From the NCBI GenBank assembly GCA_041652575.1, contig JBAZHC010000006.1:1-64000 (forward strand): a stretch of DNA of 64,000 nucleotides, written 5' to 3'. Of this stretch, positions 26,652-35,461 are shown piece by piece (within the stretch, counting starts at the first letter, position 1; each line of letters opens with the position of its first letter). The stretch comes from Phycisphaerae bacterium. GTDB lineage: Bacteria > Planctomycetota > Phycisphaerae > Sedimentisphaerales > UBA12454. Below the pieces are notes generated by a model. That model had not been told where the DNA came from and did not search any database. It saw only the letters and a list, made by a program, of their open reading frames with translations. The position numbers and the translations under genes are program-made.

Positions 26652-27317
26652 ATGACACGAGAAAAGATACAACAGATTTACGAATTACTGTTCGAGCGGT
26701 TCGGGCCGCAGCGATGGTGGCCGGGCGAAACCAGAGATGAAATTATCGTCGGGGCGATACTGACCCAGAACACCAACTGGCAAAATGTCGAAAAGGCCAT
26801 CGGCAACCTGAAAAAAGCCTCGGCAATGAGTCTTGAAAAACTTTATGCCCTCGGGCAGCCTGCCCTTGCCGAGCTTATCAGGCCCGCAGGATATTACAAT
26901 ATCAAGGCAAAGAGACTTAAAAATTTTCTGAAATGGCTCTTCGAAAATCATAACGGCTCGCTTGCCGAAATAGAGCCCATCCATACCGAAAACCTGCGGG
27001 AAGAACTTCTGCAGATAAACGGTATCGGAAGAGAAACAGCGGATTCAATTCTGCTTTATGCTTTCGACAGGCCGGTGTTTGTCGTTGACGCTTATACATA
27101 CAGAATCGCGACAAGACATCAGCTAATCGAGCCCGAGTGCGATTACGAGCAGCTTAAAAGCCTGTTCGAGGATAATCTCGAAAGCGATGTGAAACTTTTC
27201 AACGAATATCACGCCCTGCTTGTGCGGGCCGGCAAGGAATTCTGCAAACCAAAAGCAAAATGCGCAGACTGTCCGCTTGAAAAATTGCCGCACATAATTG
27301 AAACCGATATGATATGA
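26652..27317 (+). CDS. HhH-GPD DNA glycosylase, MagIII/endonuclease III-like
   Basis: A 221-residue base-excision repair enzyme. The helix-hairpin-helix INGIGRETADSILL (about 122-135) is followed by the catalytic Asp in VFVVDAYTYRI (Asp146). The Lys that makes endonuclease III a lyase (GRKTA) is Glu128 here, as in the 3-methyladenine glycosylase MagIII, suggesting a monofunctional glycosylase. The C-terminus has CKPKAKCADC, three cysteines of an Fe-S loop; a fourth is not visible, so the cluster may be absent or incomplete. It overlaps hypF by four bases, an odd partner. Confidence 0.85.
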   Translation: MTREKIQQIYELLFERFGPQRWWPGETRDEIIVGAILTQNTNWQNVEKAIGNLKKASAMSLEKLYALGQPALAELIRPAGYYNIKAKRLKNFLKWLFENHNGSLAEIEPIHTENLREELLQINGIGRETADSILLYAFDRPVFVVDAYTYRIATRHQLIEPECDYEQLKSLFEDNLESDVKLFNEYHALLVRAGKEFCKPKAKCADCPLEKLPHIIETDMI

Positions 27318-29596
27318 CAATTATTAGAAAAAAAATAACGGTACACGGACAGGTGCAGGGAATCGGGTTTCGGCCTTTTGTTTTCAAACTCGCAAACGAG
27401 CTTAAACTGACAGGCTTCGTTTATAATTACACACAGGGCGTAATAATAGAAATTCAGGGCATAAAAAGCATCGCCGATAACTTTATAGAAAGATTAAAAA
27501 ATGCCCGCGAAGAAAAGCCGCTCATAAAAATTATCTCTCTCGATTCGGCGGATGTCGAGCCGATTGCGGATGAAAAGACTTTCGAGATAAAACGAAGCAT
27601 CGCCGGTGGAACGATAATCGCCGAAGTTACCGCCGATATAGCGACCTGCGAAGACTGTTTGAGGGAACTGTTCGACAAAGGAGATTTTCGATACCGCTAC
27701 CCTTTCATCAACTGCACAAACTGCGGGCCGCGATATTCAATTATAAAAACAATACCTTATGACAGGCCGAACACGACAATGTCCGATTTTGCGATGTGCG
27801 ACAAATGCAGAGAGCAATATGAAAATCCGTCCGACAGACGATTTCACGCCCAGCCCGTCGCCTGTCCTGTATGCGGGCCAAAGATTAAACTTTGCGAAAG
27901 CAACGGAAAGGAAATTGAAAGCGATTCCGATAAAGTTATTGCGGAAACAGTTCGTCTCCTGCTGGAAGGGAAGATTTTAGCAATTAAAGGGCTTGGCGGT
28001 TTTCATCTTGCCTGCGATGCTGAAAACGATAACGCCGTCAAACAACTCCGGCTACGCAAGATGCGGGACGATAAACCTTTCGCTATGATGGCGGCCGATA
28101 TAGAAAAAATCAGACAGTTCGCCGAGGTCGATAAAACATCTGAAGAAACTCTGAAAAGCATTCAGGCTCCGATTGTGCTTTTGCCTAAAAAAGAGCCGAA
28201 CACAATCGCGCCGTCTGTCGCGGCAGGAGTCAATACCTTCGGCTTTATGCTGCCCTATACCCCACTGCATCATCTAATCTTCGCCGGGAAAAAGCTAAAC
28301 GTCCTCGTGATGACCAGCGGAAATATCTCCGATGAGCCTTTGATTTGCAAAGACAAAGAAGCAATTGAAAAACTGGGCGGCATAGCCGATGCGTTTTTGA
28401 CACACGACAGAGAAATTTACCGGCAGGTCGATGATTCCATCGTTCACATTATAAAAAACGAACCCGTTTTGCTTCGGCGGTCGAGGGGATTTGTGCCGCA
28501 GGTTTTTATTTCAAAGAAATCTGCCTGCGCGGATATATTCGCGGCAGGAGCGGATTTGAAAAATACATTCTGCTTCGTAAAAAAGAACCGGTTCATCGTC
28601 AGCGAGCATATAGGCGATATGGCTGACGCGAGCGTTTACAAACACTGGCTCGGCTCAATCGAACATCTCAAGAAACTTATTAAGGTTAATCCTTCGATTG
28701 TCGCCTGCGATATGCATCCGGGTTATTTTTCGAGCCAATATGCAGGAAAACTTAAAGCAGACAAACTTTTCGAGGTTCAGCATCACTGGGCGCATATCGC
28801 TTCCGTTCTTGCCGAACATAATATAGATGAAAAAGTTATTGGACTTGTCGCAGACGGCACAGGTTATGGCAATGACGGGGCAATCTGGGGCTGCGAATGT
28901 CTGATTGCCTCGCTCGACGATTTCCAGAGGTTCGGACATTTGGCGTACTTTCCGCTCGCAGGCGGAGACATTGCGGCGAAAGAAGCAATCAGGCCGATAA
29001 TCGGCCTGATGAAAAAATATAATCTTTCTGTCCCTGAAAATATTCTTAATGAAATCGAGCCGAATAAAGAAAAAAGAACTGCAATCGAGCAGCAGATTGA
29101 AAAAAATATAAATACCATATCAACATCGAGCCTGGGCAGGTTATTCGACGCGGCGGCGGCTCTTTGCGGACTCGGGAACTATAACCACTTCGAGGCGCAG
29201 CTTCCGATGGCCATTGAGGCGATAGCGGATAAAAGGATTAAGGAAAGTTATCCGTTCGCTTTGCGGGAAAACGGAGTTATCACAGTGGAAATCGGGGATA
29301 TGCTCAAAGGCATCATAGCCGACAGAGCGAACGGGGCCGACAAAGGGGTTATCGCGGCAAAATTTCACAATACAATAGCTGAATTTTTCCTTGCCCTGAC
29401 AAAAAAGGCAAGCCAGAAAACCGGCATAAATACCGCTGCCGTAAGCGGAGGGGTGTTCTGCAACAGGTTTCTTTTGGAAAGGTTAATTGATTTGTTGCAA
29501 AAAGCCGGATTGCGGGTATTATTTAATCAGTCAGTACCGGCTAACGATGGGTGTATTTCACTGGGACAGGCGGCCATTGCGGCCAGAGCCATATAA
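27314..29596 (+). CDS. hypF: Carbamoyltransferase HypF, hydrogenase maturation
   Basis: HypF makes the carbamoyl group that becomes the CN ligands of [NiFe]-hydrogenase, passing it to HypE. The 760 residues show all modules. These are an acylphosphatase domain (about 5-90, VHGQVQGIGFRPFVFKLA), two zinc-finger pairs (CEDC/CTNC and CDKC/CPVC, about 110-195), a YrdC domain (about 205-390) and the Kae1-like domain (HHWAHIASVLAEH near 493, VSGGVFCNRFL near 713). The gene starts within the end of the glycosylase gene. HypC follows, but hypD, hypE, hypA, hypB and hydrogenase subunits are not in the window. Confidence 0.97.
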   Translation: MTIIRKKITVHGQVQGIGFRPFVFKLANELKLTGFVYNYTQGVIIEIQGIKSIADNFIERLKNAREEKPLIKIISLDSADVEPIADEKTFEIKRSIAGGTIIAEVTADIATCEDCLRELFDKGDFRYRYPFINCTNCGPRYSIIKTIPYDRPNTTMSDFAMCDKCREQYENPSDRRFHAQPVACPVCGPKIKLCESNGKEIESDSDKVIAETVRLLLEGKILAIKGLGGFHLACDAENDNAVKQLRLRKMRDDKPFAMMAADIEKIRQFAEVDKTSEETLKSIQAPIVLLPKKEPNTIAPSVAAGVNTFGFMLPYTPLHHLIFAGKKLNVLVMTSGNISDEPLICKDKEAIEKLGGIADAFLTHDREIYRQVDDSIVHIIKNEPVLLRRSRGFVPQVFISKKSACADIFAAGADLKNTFCFVKKNRFIVSEHIGDMADASVYKHWLGSIEHLKKLIKVNPSIVACDMHPGYFSSQYAGKLKADKLFEVQHHWAHIASVLAEHNIDEKVIGLVADGTGYGNDGAIWGCECLIASLDDFQRFGHLAYFPLAGGDIAAKEAIRPIIGLMKKYNLSVPENILNEIEPNKEKRTAIEQQIEKNINTISTSSLGRLFDAAAALCGLGNYNHFEAQLPMAIEAIADKRIKESYPFALRENGVITVEIGDMLKGIIADRANGADKGVIAAKFHNTIAEFFLALTKKASQKTGINTAAVSGGVFCNRFLLERLIDLLQKAGLRVLFNQSVPANDGCISLGQAAIAARAI

Positions 29597-29612
29597 AAAG
29601 GATAAATAAATT

Positions 29613-29855
29613 ATGTGTCTTGCAGTACCCGCGAGGATAATCGAACTTAAAGGCGACGACGCAATCGCCGACGCCATAGGCAATCGCATACAGGCAAAGA
29701 CGTCACTTGTACCAAATGTGAAACTGGGAGACATTGTCCTTATCCACGCAGGCTTTGCGATAACAGTTCTCGACGAAGAAGAGGCCAAGAAAACATGGCA
29801 GCTGCTGGAAGAACTGGATAATTTTTCAAAAACCGACAATAAAGTGTCCGGCTGA
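29613..29855 (+). CDS. hypC: Hydrogenase maturation chaperone HypC
   Basis: An 80-residue HypC/HybG chaperone. The invariant N-terminal MCLAVPARI holds the Cys2 that carries the Fe(CN)2CO precursor with HypD. GDIVLIHAGFAI and LDEEEA are also typical. It is 16 bases after hypF, so the two are a unit. HypD would normally follow; instead a superoxide-defence cluster begins. Confidence 0.95.
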   Translation: MCLAVPARIIELKGDDAIADAIGNRIQAKTSLVPNVKLGDIVLIHAGFAITVLDEEEAKKTWQLLEELDNFSKTDNKVSG

Positions 29856-29921
29856 AAAAATATACCGAACAAAAAACGCCGGCTGACGAATAATAGATAA
29901 TATATACGAAAGGGGTAAGCT

Positions 29922-30296
29922 ATGGCAAAAAAACTTGAAATTTACAAATGTATGTTGTGCGGAAATATTGTCGAGGTTACACACGGCGGCGACGGAGAGC
30001 TTGTCTGCTGCGGCCAGCCGATGAAATTGTTTGTGGAAAATACCACCGAAGGCGCGAAGGAAAAGCACGTGCCGATAATCGAAAAAATCGACGGCGGATA
30101 CAAAGTAAAGGTCGGCTCGGTCGCACATCCGATGGAAGAAAAACATTATATCGAATGGATTGAACTGCAGGCTGACGGAAAAGTTTACAAACAATATCTC
30201 GCACCGGGACAAAAACCGGAGGCTGTGTTTAAAATAGACGCTGTAAAAGTAACCGCAAGAGAATACTGCAATATCCACGGCTTGTGGAAAGCCTAA
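29922..30296 (+). CDS. dfx: Desulfoferrodoxin (superoxide reductase)
   Basis: A 124-residue two-domain superoxide reductase, which converts superoxide to hydrogen peroxide without making oxygen. The N-terminal desulforedoxin domain has CMLC and, 15 residues on, CC (rubredoxin-like iron site). The catalytic domain has KHVPIIE, HPMEEKHYIEWIEL and CNIHGLW, which provide the His4-Cys iron ligands. AAAGGGG precedes the ATG. It is the first of a row of iron and redox genes, consistent with an anaerobe's oxygen defence. Confidence 0.96.
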   Translation: MAKKLEIYKCMLCGNIVEVTHGGDGELVCCGQPMKLFVENTTEGAKEKHVPIIEKIDGGYKVKVGSVAHPMEEKHYIEWIELQADGKVYKQYLAPGQKPEAVFKIDAVKVTAREYCNIHGLWKA

Positions 30297-30326
30297 ACGA
30301 ATTTTGACAGTTAAAGGAGAAAATTT

Positions 30327-30836
30327 ATGATAAGCGAAAAAATGGTTGAGGCGCTGAATGACCAGATAAACGCTGAGCTGCATTCGGCATATTTGTATCA
30401 CGCGATGGAAGCGTATTTTATGTTCAGCAATCTCGAAGGGTTCGCCAACTGGATGAGGGTTCAAACAAAGGAAGAAATGACTCACGCCGCGAAAATTTAC
30501 GATTTTATCAACGACCGAAACGGCAGGGTCGAGCTCGAAGCACTGGAAAAACCGCAGAGCAGTTGGGCAAGCCCGCTGGCCGCGTTCGAAGCCGCCTACA
30601 AGCACGAACAGTTCATCACCGACAGAATAAACAAACTTCTGGAACTGGCGCAAAGCGAAAAAGACCATGCGACTGCAAGTTTCCTTAAATGGTTCGTCGA
30701 TGAACAGGTGGAAGAAGAAGCCAGCGCACTTAAAATCGTCGAGAAATTAAAACTTATTAAGGATTCCGCCGGCGGCCTGCTGATGCTGGACCATCAGCTT
30801 GAAAAAAGAGAATTCGGCGGAGAGGACAAAGACTAA
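30327..30836 (+). CDS. ftnA: Ferritin
   Basis: A 169-residue non-haem ferritin that oxidises Fe(II) and stores iron in a 24-mer. Ferroxidase ligands are seen in NAELHSAYLYHAM and EEMTHAAKIYDF, then in KWFVDEQVEEEAS. AAAGGAG precedes the ATG. It lies between superoxide reductase and a rubrerythrin-like protein, which fits a role in keeping Fe(II) away from peroxide. Confidence 0.94.
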   Translation: MISEKMVEALNDQINAELHSAYLYHAMEAYFMFSNLEGFANWMRVQTKEEMTHAAKIYDFINDRNGRVELEALEKPQSSWASPLAAFEAAYKHEQFITDRINKLLELAQSEKDHATASFLKWFVDEQVEEEASALKIVEKLKLIKDSAGGLLMLDHQLEKREFGGEDKD

Positions 30837-30854
30837 CTTTAGCGGAGCAATACT

Positions 30855-31337
30855 ATGACGGCAAGTTTCACAATCGCTGAAATATTTGAAATCGCCGAAC
30901 AAATCGAACGCAACGGCGCAAAGTTCTACCGGCTGGCAGCGGAAAAAACAAAAGATAAATCGCTCAAGCCGTTTTTCTTGCGGCTTGCGGAAATGGAAGA
31001 TAACCATGAAAAGATTTTCGCCGATATGCGGGCAAATCTACTGACGCAAAGCGACGATGCGGGCGTTTTCGACCCTGACAACGAAGTGATTTATTACTTA
31101 AAGGCGATGGCTAAAAACGCCGGCTGGGAAGGAAAAGCCGCCCCGAAAGTCGAATTTACCGGCAATGAAACGCCGGAGCAGGTGCTGAAAATCGCTATTG
31201 CCGCTGAAAGAGCTTCTATAGATTACTATATCGGCATTAAGGAACTTGTGAAGTCGCAGGCCGGCAAAAGCAAAATCGACGAAATAATAAGAGAAGAAAT
31301 GGGACACGTTGTAACCCTGCAGAAACATCTCGAATAA
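30855..31337 (+). CDS. Rubrerythrin-like ferritin-family protein (no rubredoxin domain)
   Basis: 160 residues of a four-helix diiron protein: FEIAEQIERNGAKFYRLAA, MEDNHEKIF, AERASIDYYIGIKEL and EEMGHVVTLQKHLE provide paired E-x-x-H ligands. Unlike classical rubrerythrin it has no rubredoxin domain of its own, but a rubredoxin domain is encoded by the next gene. It probably reduces peroxide using electrons from that rubredoxin. Electron flow is inferred from gene order. Confidence 0.85.
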   Translation: MTASFTIAEIFEIAEQIERNGAKFYRLAAEKTKDKSLKPFFLRLAEMEDNHEKIFADMRANLLTQSDDAGVFDPDNEVIYYLKAMAKNAGWEGKAAPKVEFTGNETPEQVLKIAIAAERASIDYYIGIKELVKSQAGKSKIDEIIREEMGHVVTLQKHLE

Positions 31338-31352
31338 TTTGGATACCTGATT

Positions 31353-32090
31353 ATGGAAGCCGGCAAAATTGATTTGGAAGCCCTGTTCCAGCTTAACTAT
31401 GGAATGTATATATTAAGCTCTACCAAGGCTCACGCCGTCAACGGCTGCATCGCGAATACTGTTTTCCAGATTACTCCGGAACCGCCGATAATCGTCGTAA
31501 GTGTCAGCAAAGAAAACGTTACGCACGAGTATATAAAAAGCAGCGGTTTTTTTGCCGTCTCCGTTCTCGCTGAAGATACGCCGATAAAATTTGTAGGAAT
31601 GTTCGGCTTTCGCTCAGGTAAAACCTTCGATAAATTCAAGGATACCGTATCCAAACGAGGCACAACAGGCTGCCCGGTTGTCCTTGAAAATACTACCGGA
31701 TATGTCGAAGCGCAGGTGATAAATTTCATCGATGTGGAAACTCATACGCTGTTTATAGGCAAGGTAGTCGCCTGTGAGCAATTCAATAACGGAAAAATCG
31801 CGATGACATATAACTATTATCGCGACGTAAAGAAAGGCAGAACGCCGAGAACAGCGGCAACCTATCAGAAAAAATCTTCAGAAACGCAACAGCAAAAACC
31901 AGAAATTTCAAAAGGAGATAAAACCATGAAAAAATACAAATGTACTATGTGCGGCTATATCTACGACCCGGTCAAGGGCGACCCAGATAACGGCGTTGAG
32001 CCGGGAACCGCATTCGAAGATGTTCCTGACAACTGGGTCTGCCCGGAATGCGGCGCGGGCAAGGATGAATTCGAGCCATATAACGGCTAA
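31353..32090 (+). CDS. Flavin reductase-rubredoxin fusion (high-molecular-weight rubredoxin type)
   Basis: 245 residues. The N-terminal FMN-binding split-barrel domain (about 1-165; LNYGMYILSSTKAHAVNGC, TGCPVVLENTTGYVEA) resembles flavin reductases. After a linker comes a complete rubredoxin (about 192-245; KYKCTMCGYIYDP and WVCPECGAGKDEFE). The same architecture is known as Hrb in acetogens, where it passes electrons from NAD(P)H to diiron or flavodiiron proteins. Notably a consensus AAAGGAG (31911-31917) sits eight bases before the codon for Met192, so the rubredoxin could also be made alone. Confidence 0.92.
   Translation: MEAGKIDLEALFQLNYGMYILSSTKAHAVNGCIANTVFQITPEPPIIVVSVSKENVTHEYIKSSGFFAVSVLAEDTPIKFVGMFGFRSGKTFDKFKDTVSKRGTTGCPVVLENTTGYVEAQVINFIDVETHTLFIGKVVACEQFNNGKIAMTYNYYRDVKKGRTPRTAATYQKKSSETQQQKPEISKGDKTMKKYKCTMCGYIYDPVKGDPDNGVEPGTAFEDVPDNWVCPECGAGKDEFEPYNG
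31926..32090 (+). CDS. Possible internally initiated stand-alone rubredoxin
   Basis: In frame with the fusion gene, ATG 31926 has AAAGGAG eight bases upstream and would give a 54-residue typical rubredoxin with both CxxCG/CPxCG iron sites. It is either a relic of two genes that were fused or a genuine second product. Direct evidence is only the ribosome binding site and the perfect domain boundary. Confidence 0.4.
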   Translation: MKKYKCTMCGYIYDPVKGDPDNGVEPGTAFEDVPDNWVCPECGAGKDEFEPYNG

Positions 32091-32101
32091 AACAGTTAAA
32101 G

Positions 32102-33625
32102 ATGGAAAAGATTCATCCATCGGTCACACACGAGCAAATGCTTTGCGTTGAGTCGCCGGCACCGGCCTGCGGTCTTGTCGTTTTGGGCGCTTCCGGCGAT
32201 TTGGCTAAAAGAAAACTTATTCCCGCTCTCGGCAATCTCTTTAAAAGAGGCCTGCTCGGAAATGGTTTTTTCTTTCTCGGATGCGGAAGAAAAAATCTCA
32301 GCAGCGCTGATTTCATAAAAACAGCCGCCGAGTCGATAAAAGATATTCCGGTAAAACAGAAAACTGATTTCTTAAACAGTTTCTATTACGTAAGCGGCGA
32401 TTACAGCGACAAAAACTTCTACGAAAACATCAAAAAAACACTCTCCGAACTCGACAAAAAACAGGGCAGAGATTCCGGAAGGGTTTTTTACCTTTCCCTG
32501 CCGCCGGAGATGTACCAGGAAGTTGTTCAACAGCTCGGACAATCAGGACTTAACAAAAACAACAGTTTCACAAGATTAGTCGTTGAAAAACCATTCGGAA
32601 GAGATTTGAAAAGCGCACTTGAGCTTAACAACTGCTTAAGCAAATGGTTCGCCGAAGAAGAGATATACCGGATAGACCATTACCTCGGCAAGGAAACCGT
32701 TCAAAATATCCTGATGTTCCGTTTCGCCAATTCGATTTTCGAGCCGATATGGAACAGGGACCATATCGACCATGTCCAGATAACCATCGCCGAATCAATC
32801 GGCATAGAGACCAGGGGCAGCTACTACGACAAAAGCGGCGCTCTTCGGGATATGTTCGTCAATCATATGATGAGCATGCTTTCTCTTGTCGCGATGGAGC
32901 CGCCGGCGTCCTTCCATGCCGAACACATCCGCGATGAAAAAGTAAAACTTCTAAGATGTATTCGGCCGTTCAATCTCCAGCCGTGGAGCGAGGATATCGT
33001 CAAAGGCCAATACGCCGCCGGAAGCATCGACGGAAAAAATATACCGGCTTACCGGCAGGAAGCAAATGTCGAAAAAAATTCAAATACGGAAACATACGTC
33101 GCAGCGAGACTTTTCGTGGATAACTGGAGATGGCAGGATGTGCCCTTCTATCTGCGGACAGGAAAAAGACTGGCAAAACGCGTTACGGAAATAGCGGTAA
33201 CCTTCAAAAAAGTTCCGCATTCGATGTTCGCCTCGGCCGGTATAGACGAGCTGCCGTCTAACGTACTTGTAATTAAAATTCAGCCGAAGGAAGGTATAAG
33301 TCTTTTCTTCGAGGCCAAAAGACCGGGGCCGAAACTCTGTATCGGCACTCTCGAAATGGATTTTAACTATACCGAAATTTTCGGCACAGATACGCCGGAC
33401 GCATACGAAAGACTTCTGCTCGATTGTATGCTCGGCGACCAGACTTTATTTACAAGAATCGACGATGTAAAACTCGCCTGGGGACTAATCGACAACATCC
33501 TTAACCTCTGGAAACAACAGGAGATAGCACCATTTCCTTACCGCGCCGGAAGCGACAGCTTCCCGGAGGCTGACGCACTCGTCCAGAAAGACGGAAGAAA
33601 CTGGCGAAAAATCACCGAAATGTGA
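32102..33625 (+). CDS. zwf: Glucose-6-phosphate dehydrogenase
   Basis: Catalyses glucose 6-phosphate to 6-phosphogluconolactone, producing NADPH in the oxidative pentose phosphate path. The 507 residues have the NADP-binding GASGDLAKRKLIPAL (about 29-43), the active-site RIDHYLGKE (near 194) and DNWRWQDVPFYLRTGK (near 340). It follows the rubredoxin fusion by 11 bases. Supplying NADPH to the oxidative-stress enzymes upstream is a sensible link. No pgl or gnd is in the window. Confidence 0.97.
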   Translation: MEKIHPSVTHEQMLCVESPAPACGLVVLGASGDLAKRKLIPALGNLFKRGLLGNGFFFLGCGRKNLSSADFIKTAAESIKDIPVKQKTDFLNSFYYVSGDYSDKNFYENIKKTLSELDKKQGRDSGRVFYLSLPPEMYQEVVQQLGQSGLNKNNSFTRLVVEKPFGRDLKSALELNNCLSKWFAEEEIYRIDHYLGKETVQNILMFRFANSIFEPIWNRDHIDHVQITIAESIGIETRGSYYDKSGALRDMFVNHMMSMLSLVAMEPPASFHAEHIRDEKVKLLRCIRPFNLQPWSEDIVKGQYAAGSIDGKNIPAYRQEANVEKNSNTETYVAARLFVDNWRWQDVPFYLRTGKRLAKRVTEIAVTFKKVPHSMFASAGIDELPSNVLVIKIQPKEGISLFFEAKRPGPKLCIGTLEMDFNYTEIFGTDTPDAYERLLLDCMLGDQTLFTRIDDVKLAWGLIDNILNLWKQQEIAPFPYRAGSDSFPEADALVQKDGRNWRKITEM

Positions 33626-33661
33626 TTTTGAATAATAAATTAAAAAAATTTTAAAACACAC

Positions 33662-33694
33662 TTGACATATTTCCGATGTAGGACTATATTAGTC
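33662..33694 (+). promoter_or_regulatory. Promoter of the Rrf2-hcp operon with overlapping palindrome
   Basis: TTGACA (33662-33667) and TATATT (33685-33690) are 17 bases apart. The perfect palindrome GACTATATTAGTC (33682-33694) covers the -10 box and would block it if bound. Its shape fits an Rrf2-type operator, implying autoregulation. Confidence 0.6.
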
Positions 33695-33729
33695 TTATAT
33701 AGATTGTTGATTTTTCAGGACTATAAACA

Positions 33730-34131
33730 ATGGATGTAATAAGACGAAACACAGATTATGCCCTGCGGCTTGTTGTCGGGCTTGTGGAAAACTACGGCGG
33801 CCAGCCCATTTCCGCAAGACAGCTTGCAAAGAATCAGGATGTCTCCGAAACGCTGGCCTGCAAACTGCTGCAGAAACTTTCCTCGGCAAAATTAGTTAAA
33901 AGCAGTATGGGCGCAACCGGCGGCTTCGAGCTTGCCAAAGAGCCGGCGAAAATAAACCTGTATCAGGTAATACGGGCCATTCAGGGGGAGGTGTGTCTTA
34001 ATCAATGCGTCCTCGACCCTAAAAGCTGTCCAAAGAAACCTAAATGCGCAGTTAGTAAAAAACTGGCGTCTTTGCAAAAATATATCGAAGCGTCATTAAA
34101 AGATACGACGCTGGATAAGTTACTAAAATAA
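33730..34131 (+). CDS. Rrf2-family Fe-S transcriptional regulator
   Basis: 133 residues: winged helix (RNTDYALRLVVGL, ISARQLAKNQDVSETLACKL, GATGGFELA) with a cysteine group C89, C93, C100, C106 for an Fe-S cluster. Family members such as NsrR and IscR sense NO, iron or redox state. It directly precedes hybrid cluster protein, a common target of NO-sensing Rrf2 regulators, so a nitrosative-stress role is likely. A matching palindrome overlaps its own promoter. Confidence 0.9.
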   Translation: MDVIRRNTDYALRLVVGLVENYGGQPISARQLAKNQDVSETLACKLLQKLSSAKLVKSSMGATGGFELAKEPAKINLYQVIRAIQGEVCLNQCVLDPKSCPKKPKCAVSKKLASLQKYIEASLKDTTLDKLLK

Positions 34132-34163
34132 AAATAATTTTGTAAAACTGAAAGGATATAATT

Positions 34164-35447
34164 ATGTTTTGTTATCAATGTGAACAGACGGCAGGAGGAC
34201 AGGGCTGTACGAAAGTCGGAGTTTGCGGCAAAGACCCGGACATTCAAAGTCTTCAGGATATTCTCGTTTTCGGCCTTAAAGGCATAGCCGCTTACGCTTA
34301 TCATGCAAGAGAACTCGGCAAAAGCGACCCGGAAGTTGACGGCTTTATGCACGAAGCGCTTTTCGCCACTCTGACCAATGTCGATTTCGACCTGCAAAGA
34401 CATATCGACCTTGTACTCAAGGCCGGCCAAATGAACTTGAAAACCATGGAAATGCTGAACAACGCCCACGTTGAACGGTTCGGCGCGCCAACGCCGGCAC
34501 AGGTTTTCGCGGGAACAAAAGCAGGTCCCGGCATCGTCGTTACAGGCCACGATTTGCTCGATTTAATTGAACTTTTGAAACAGACAGAGGGAAAGGGCAT
34601 AAATATTTATACGCACGGCGAAATGCTGCCTGCGCATGGCTATCCGGAACTGAGAAAATTCAAACATCTCGTCGGCCATTACGGAACCGCCTGGCAAAAT
34701 CAGCGCAAGGAATTCGATGAATTTTCAGGCGCTATGCTGATTACCACCAATTGCGTTATGATTCCAAAAGACAGCTACAAGGACAGGATGTTTACCTGCG
34801 GCATTGCAGGAGTAGCGGGAGTCGAACACATCAAAGGACGCGATTTCAGCAAAGTTTTCGAAAAGGCATTGAAATCGGCGCCGCTGAAGGAAAACAAAGC
34901 CGGCACACTGAGCACGGGTTTCCATTACACCGCAGTGCTCGGACTTGCGGATAAAATTATAGCGGCGGTAAAAGCCGGAAAAATCAAACGGTTCTTCTTC
35001 ATCGGCGGCTGCGACGGAGCAAAGCCCGGAAGAAATTACTTTACCCGTGTCGCAGAGCTTGTGCCTAAAGACTGCGTAATACTTACCGCAGCCTGCGGAA
35101 AGTACCGCTTCAATTATAACGATTTTGGCTCAATCGATGGAATACCAAGACTGGTTGATACAGGCCAGTGTAATGATTGTTATTCAGCGATAAAAATCGC
35201 AGCAGCTCTCGCCGAGGCATTCAAATGCAGTGTAAACGATTTACCCTTATCTTTCGTCGTTTCCTGGTACGAACAAAAAGCTGTCGCGATTCTGCTTACG
35301 CTGCTTTACCTGGGGGTAAAGAATATCAGGCTCGGACCCTCCCTGCCGGCGTTTGTATCTCCGAATATTCTGAACTTCCTTGTCGAAAAATATAATATAA
35401 AACCGATTGGCGATCCTGAAAAGGATATGGCTGAAATGCTTGGTTAG
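34164..35447 (+). CDS. hcp: Hybrid cluster protein (hydroxylamine reductase), short class III type
   Basis: A Fe-S enzyme that reduces hydroxylamine in vitro and NO in vivo. The N-terminal cysteines C3, C6, C15, C21 bind the cubane cluster. Hybrid-cluster ligands are seen in the CGIAGVAGVEHI, GGCDGAKP, CGKYRFNYNDFG and DTGQCNDCYSA segments. At 427 residues it lacks about 100 residues of helical domain 1 compared with the 540-550-residue class I/II enzymes, matching class III. It is the second gene of the Rrf2 operon. Confidence 0.93.
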   Translation: MFCYQCEQTAGGQGCTKVGVCGKDPDIQSLQDILVFGLKGIAAYAYHARELGKSDPEVDGFMHEALFATLTNVDFDLQRHIDLVLKAGQMNLKTMEMLNNAHVERFGAPTPAQVFAGTKAGPGIVVTGHDLLDLIELLKQTEGKGINIYTHGEMLPAHGYPELRKFKHLVGHYGTAWQNQRKEFDEFSGAMLITTNCVMIPKDSYKDRMFTCGIAGVAGVEHIKGRDFSKVFEKALKSAPLKENKAGTLSTGFHYTAVLGLADKIIAAVKAGKIKRFFFIGGCDGAKPGRNYFTRVAELVPKDCVILTAACGKYRFNYNDFGSIDGIPRLVDTGQCNDCYSAIKIAAALAEAFKCSVNDLPLSFVVSWYEQKAVAILLTLLYLGVKNIRLGPSLPAFVSPNILNFLVEKYNIKPIGDPEKDMAEMLG

Positions 35448-35461
35448 CCACAGAGAAAAAA

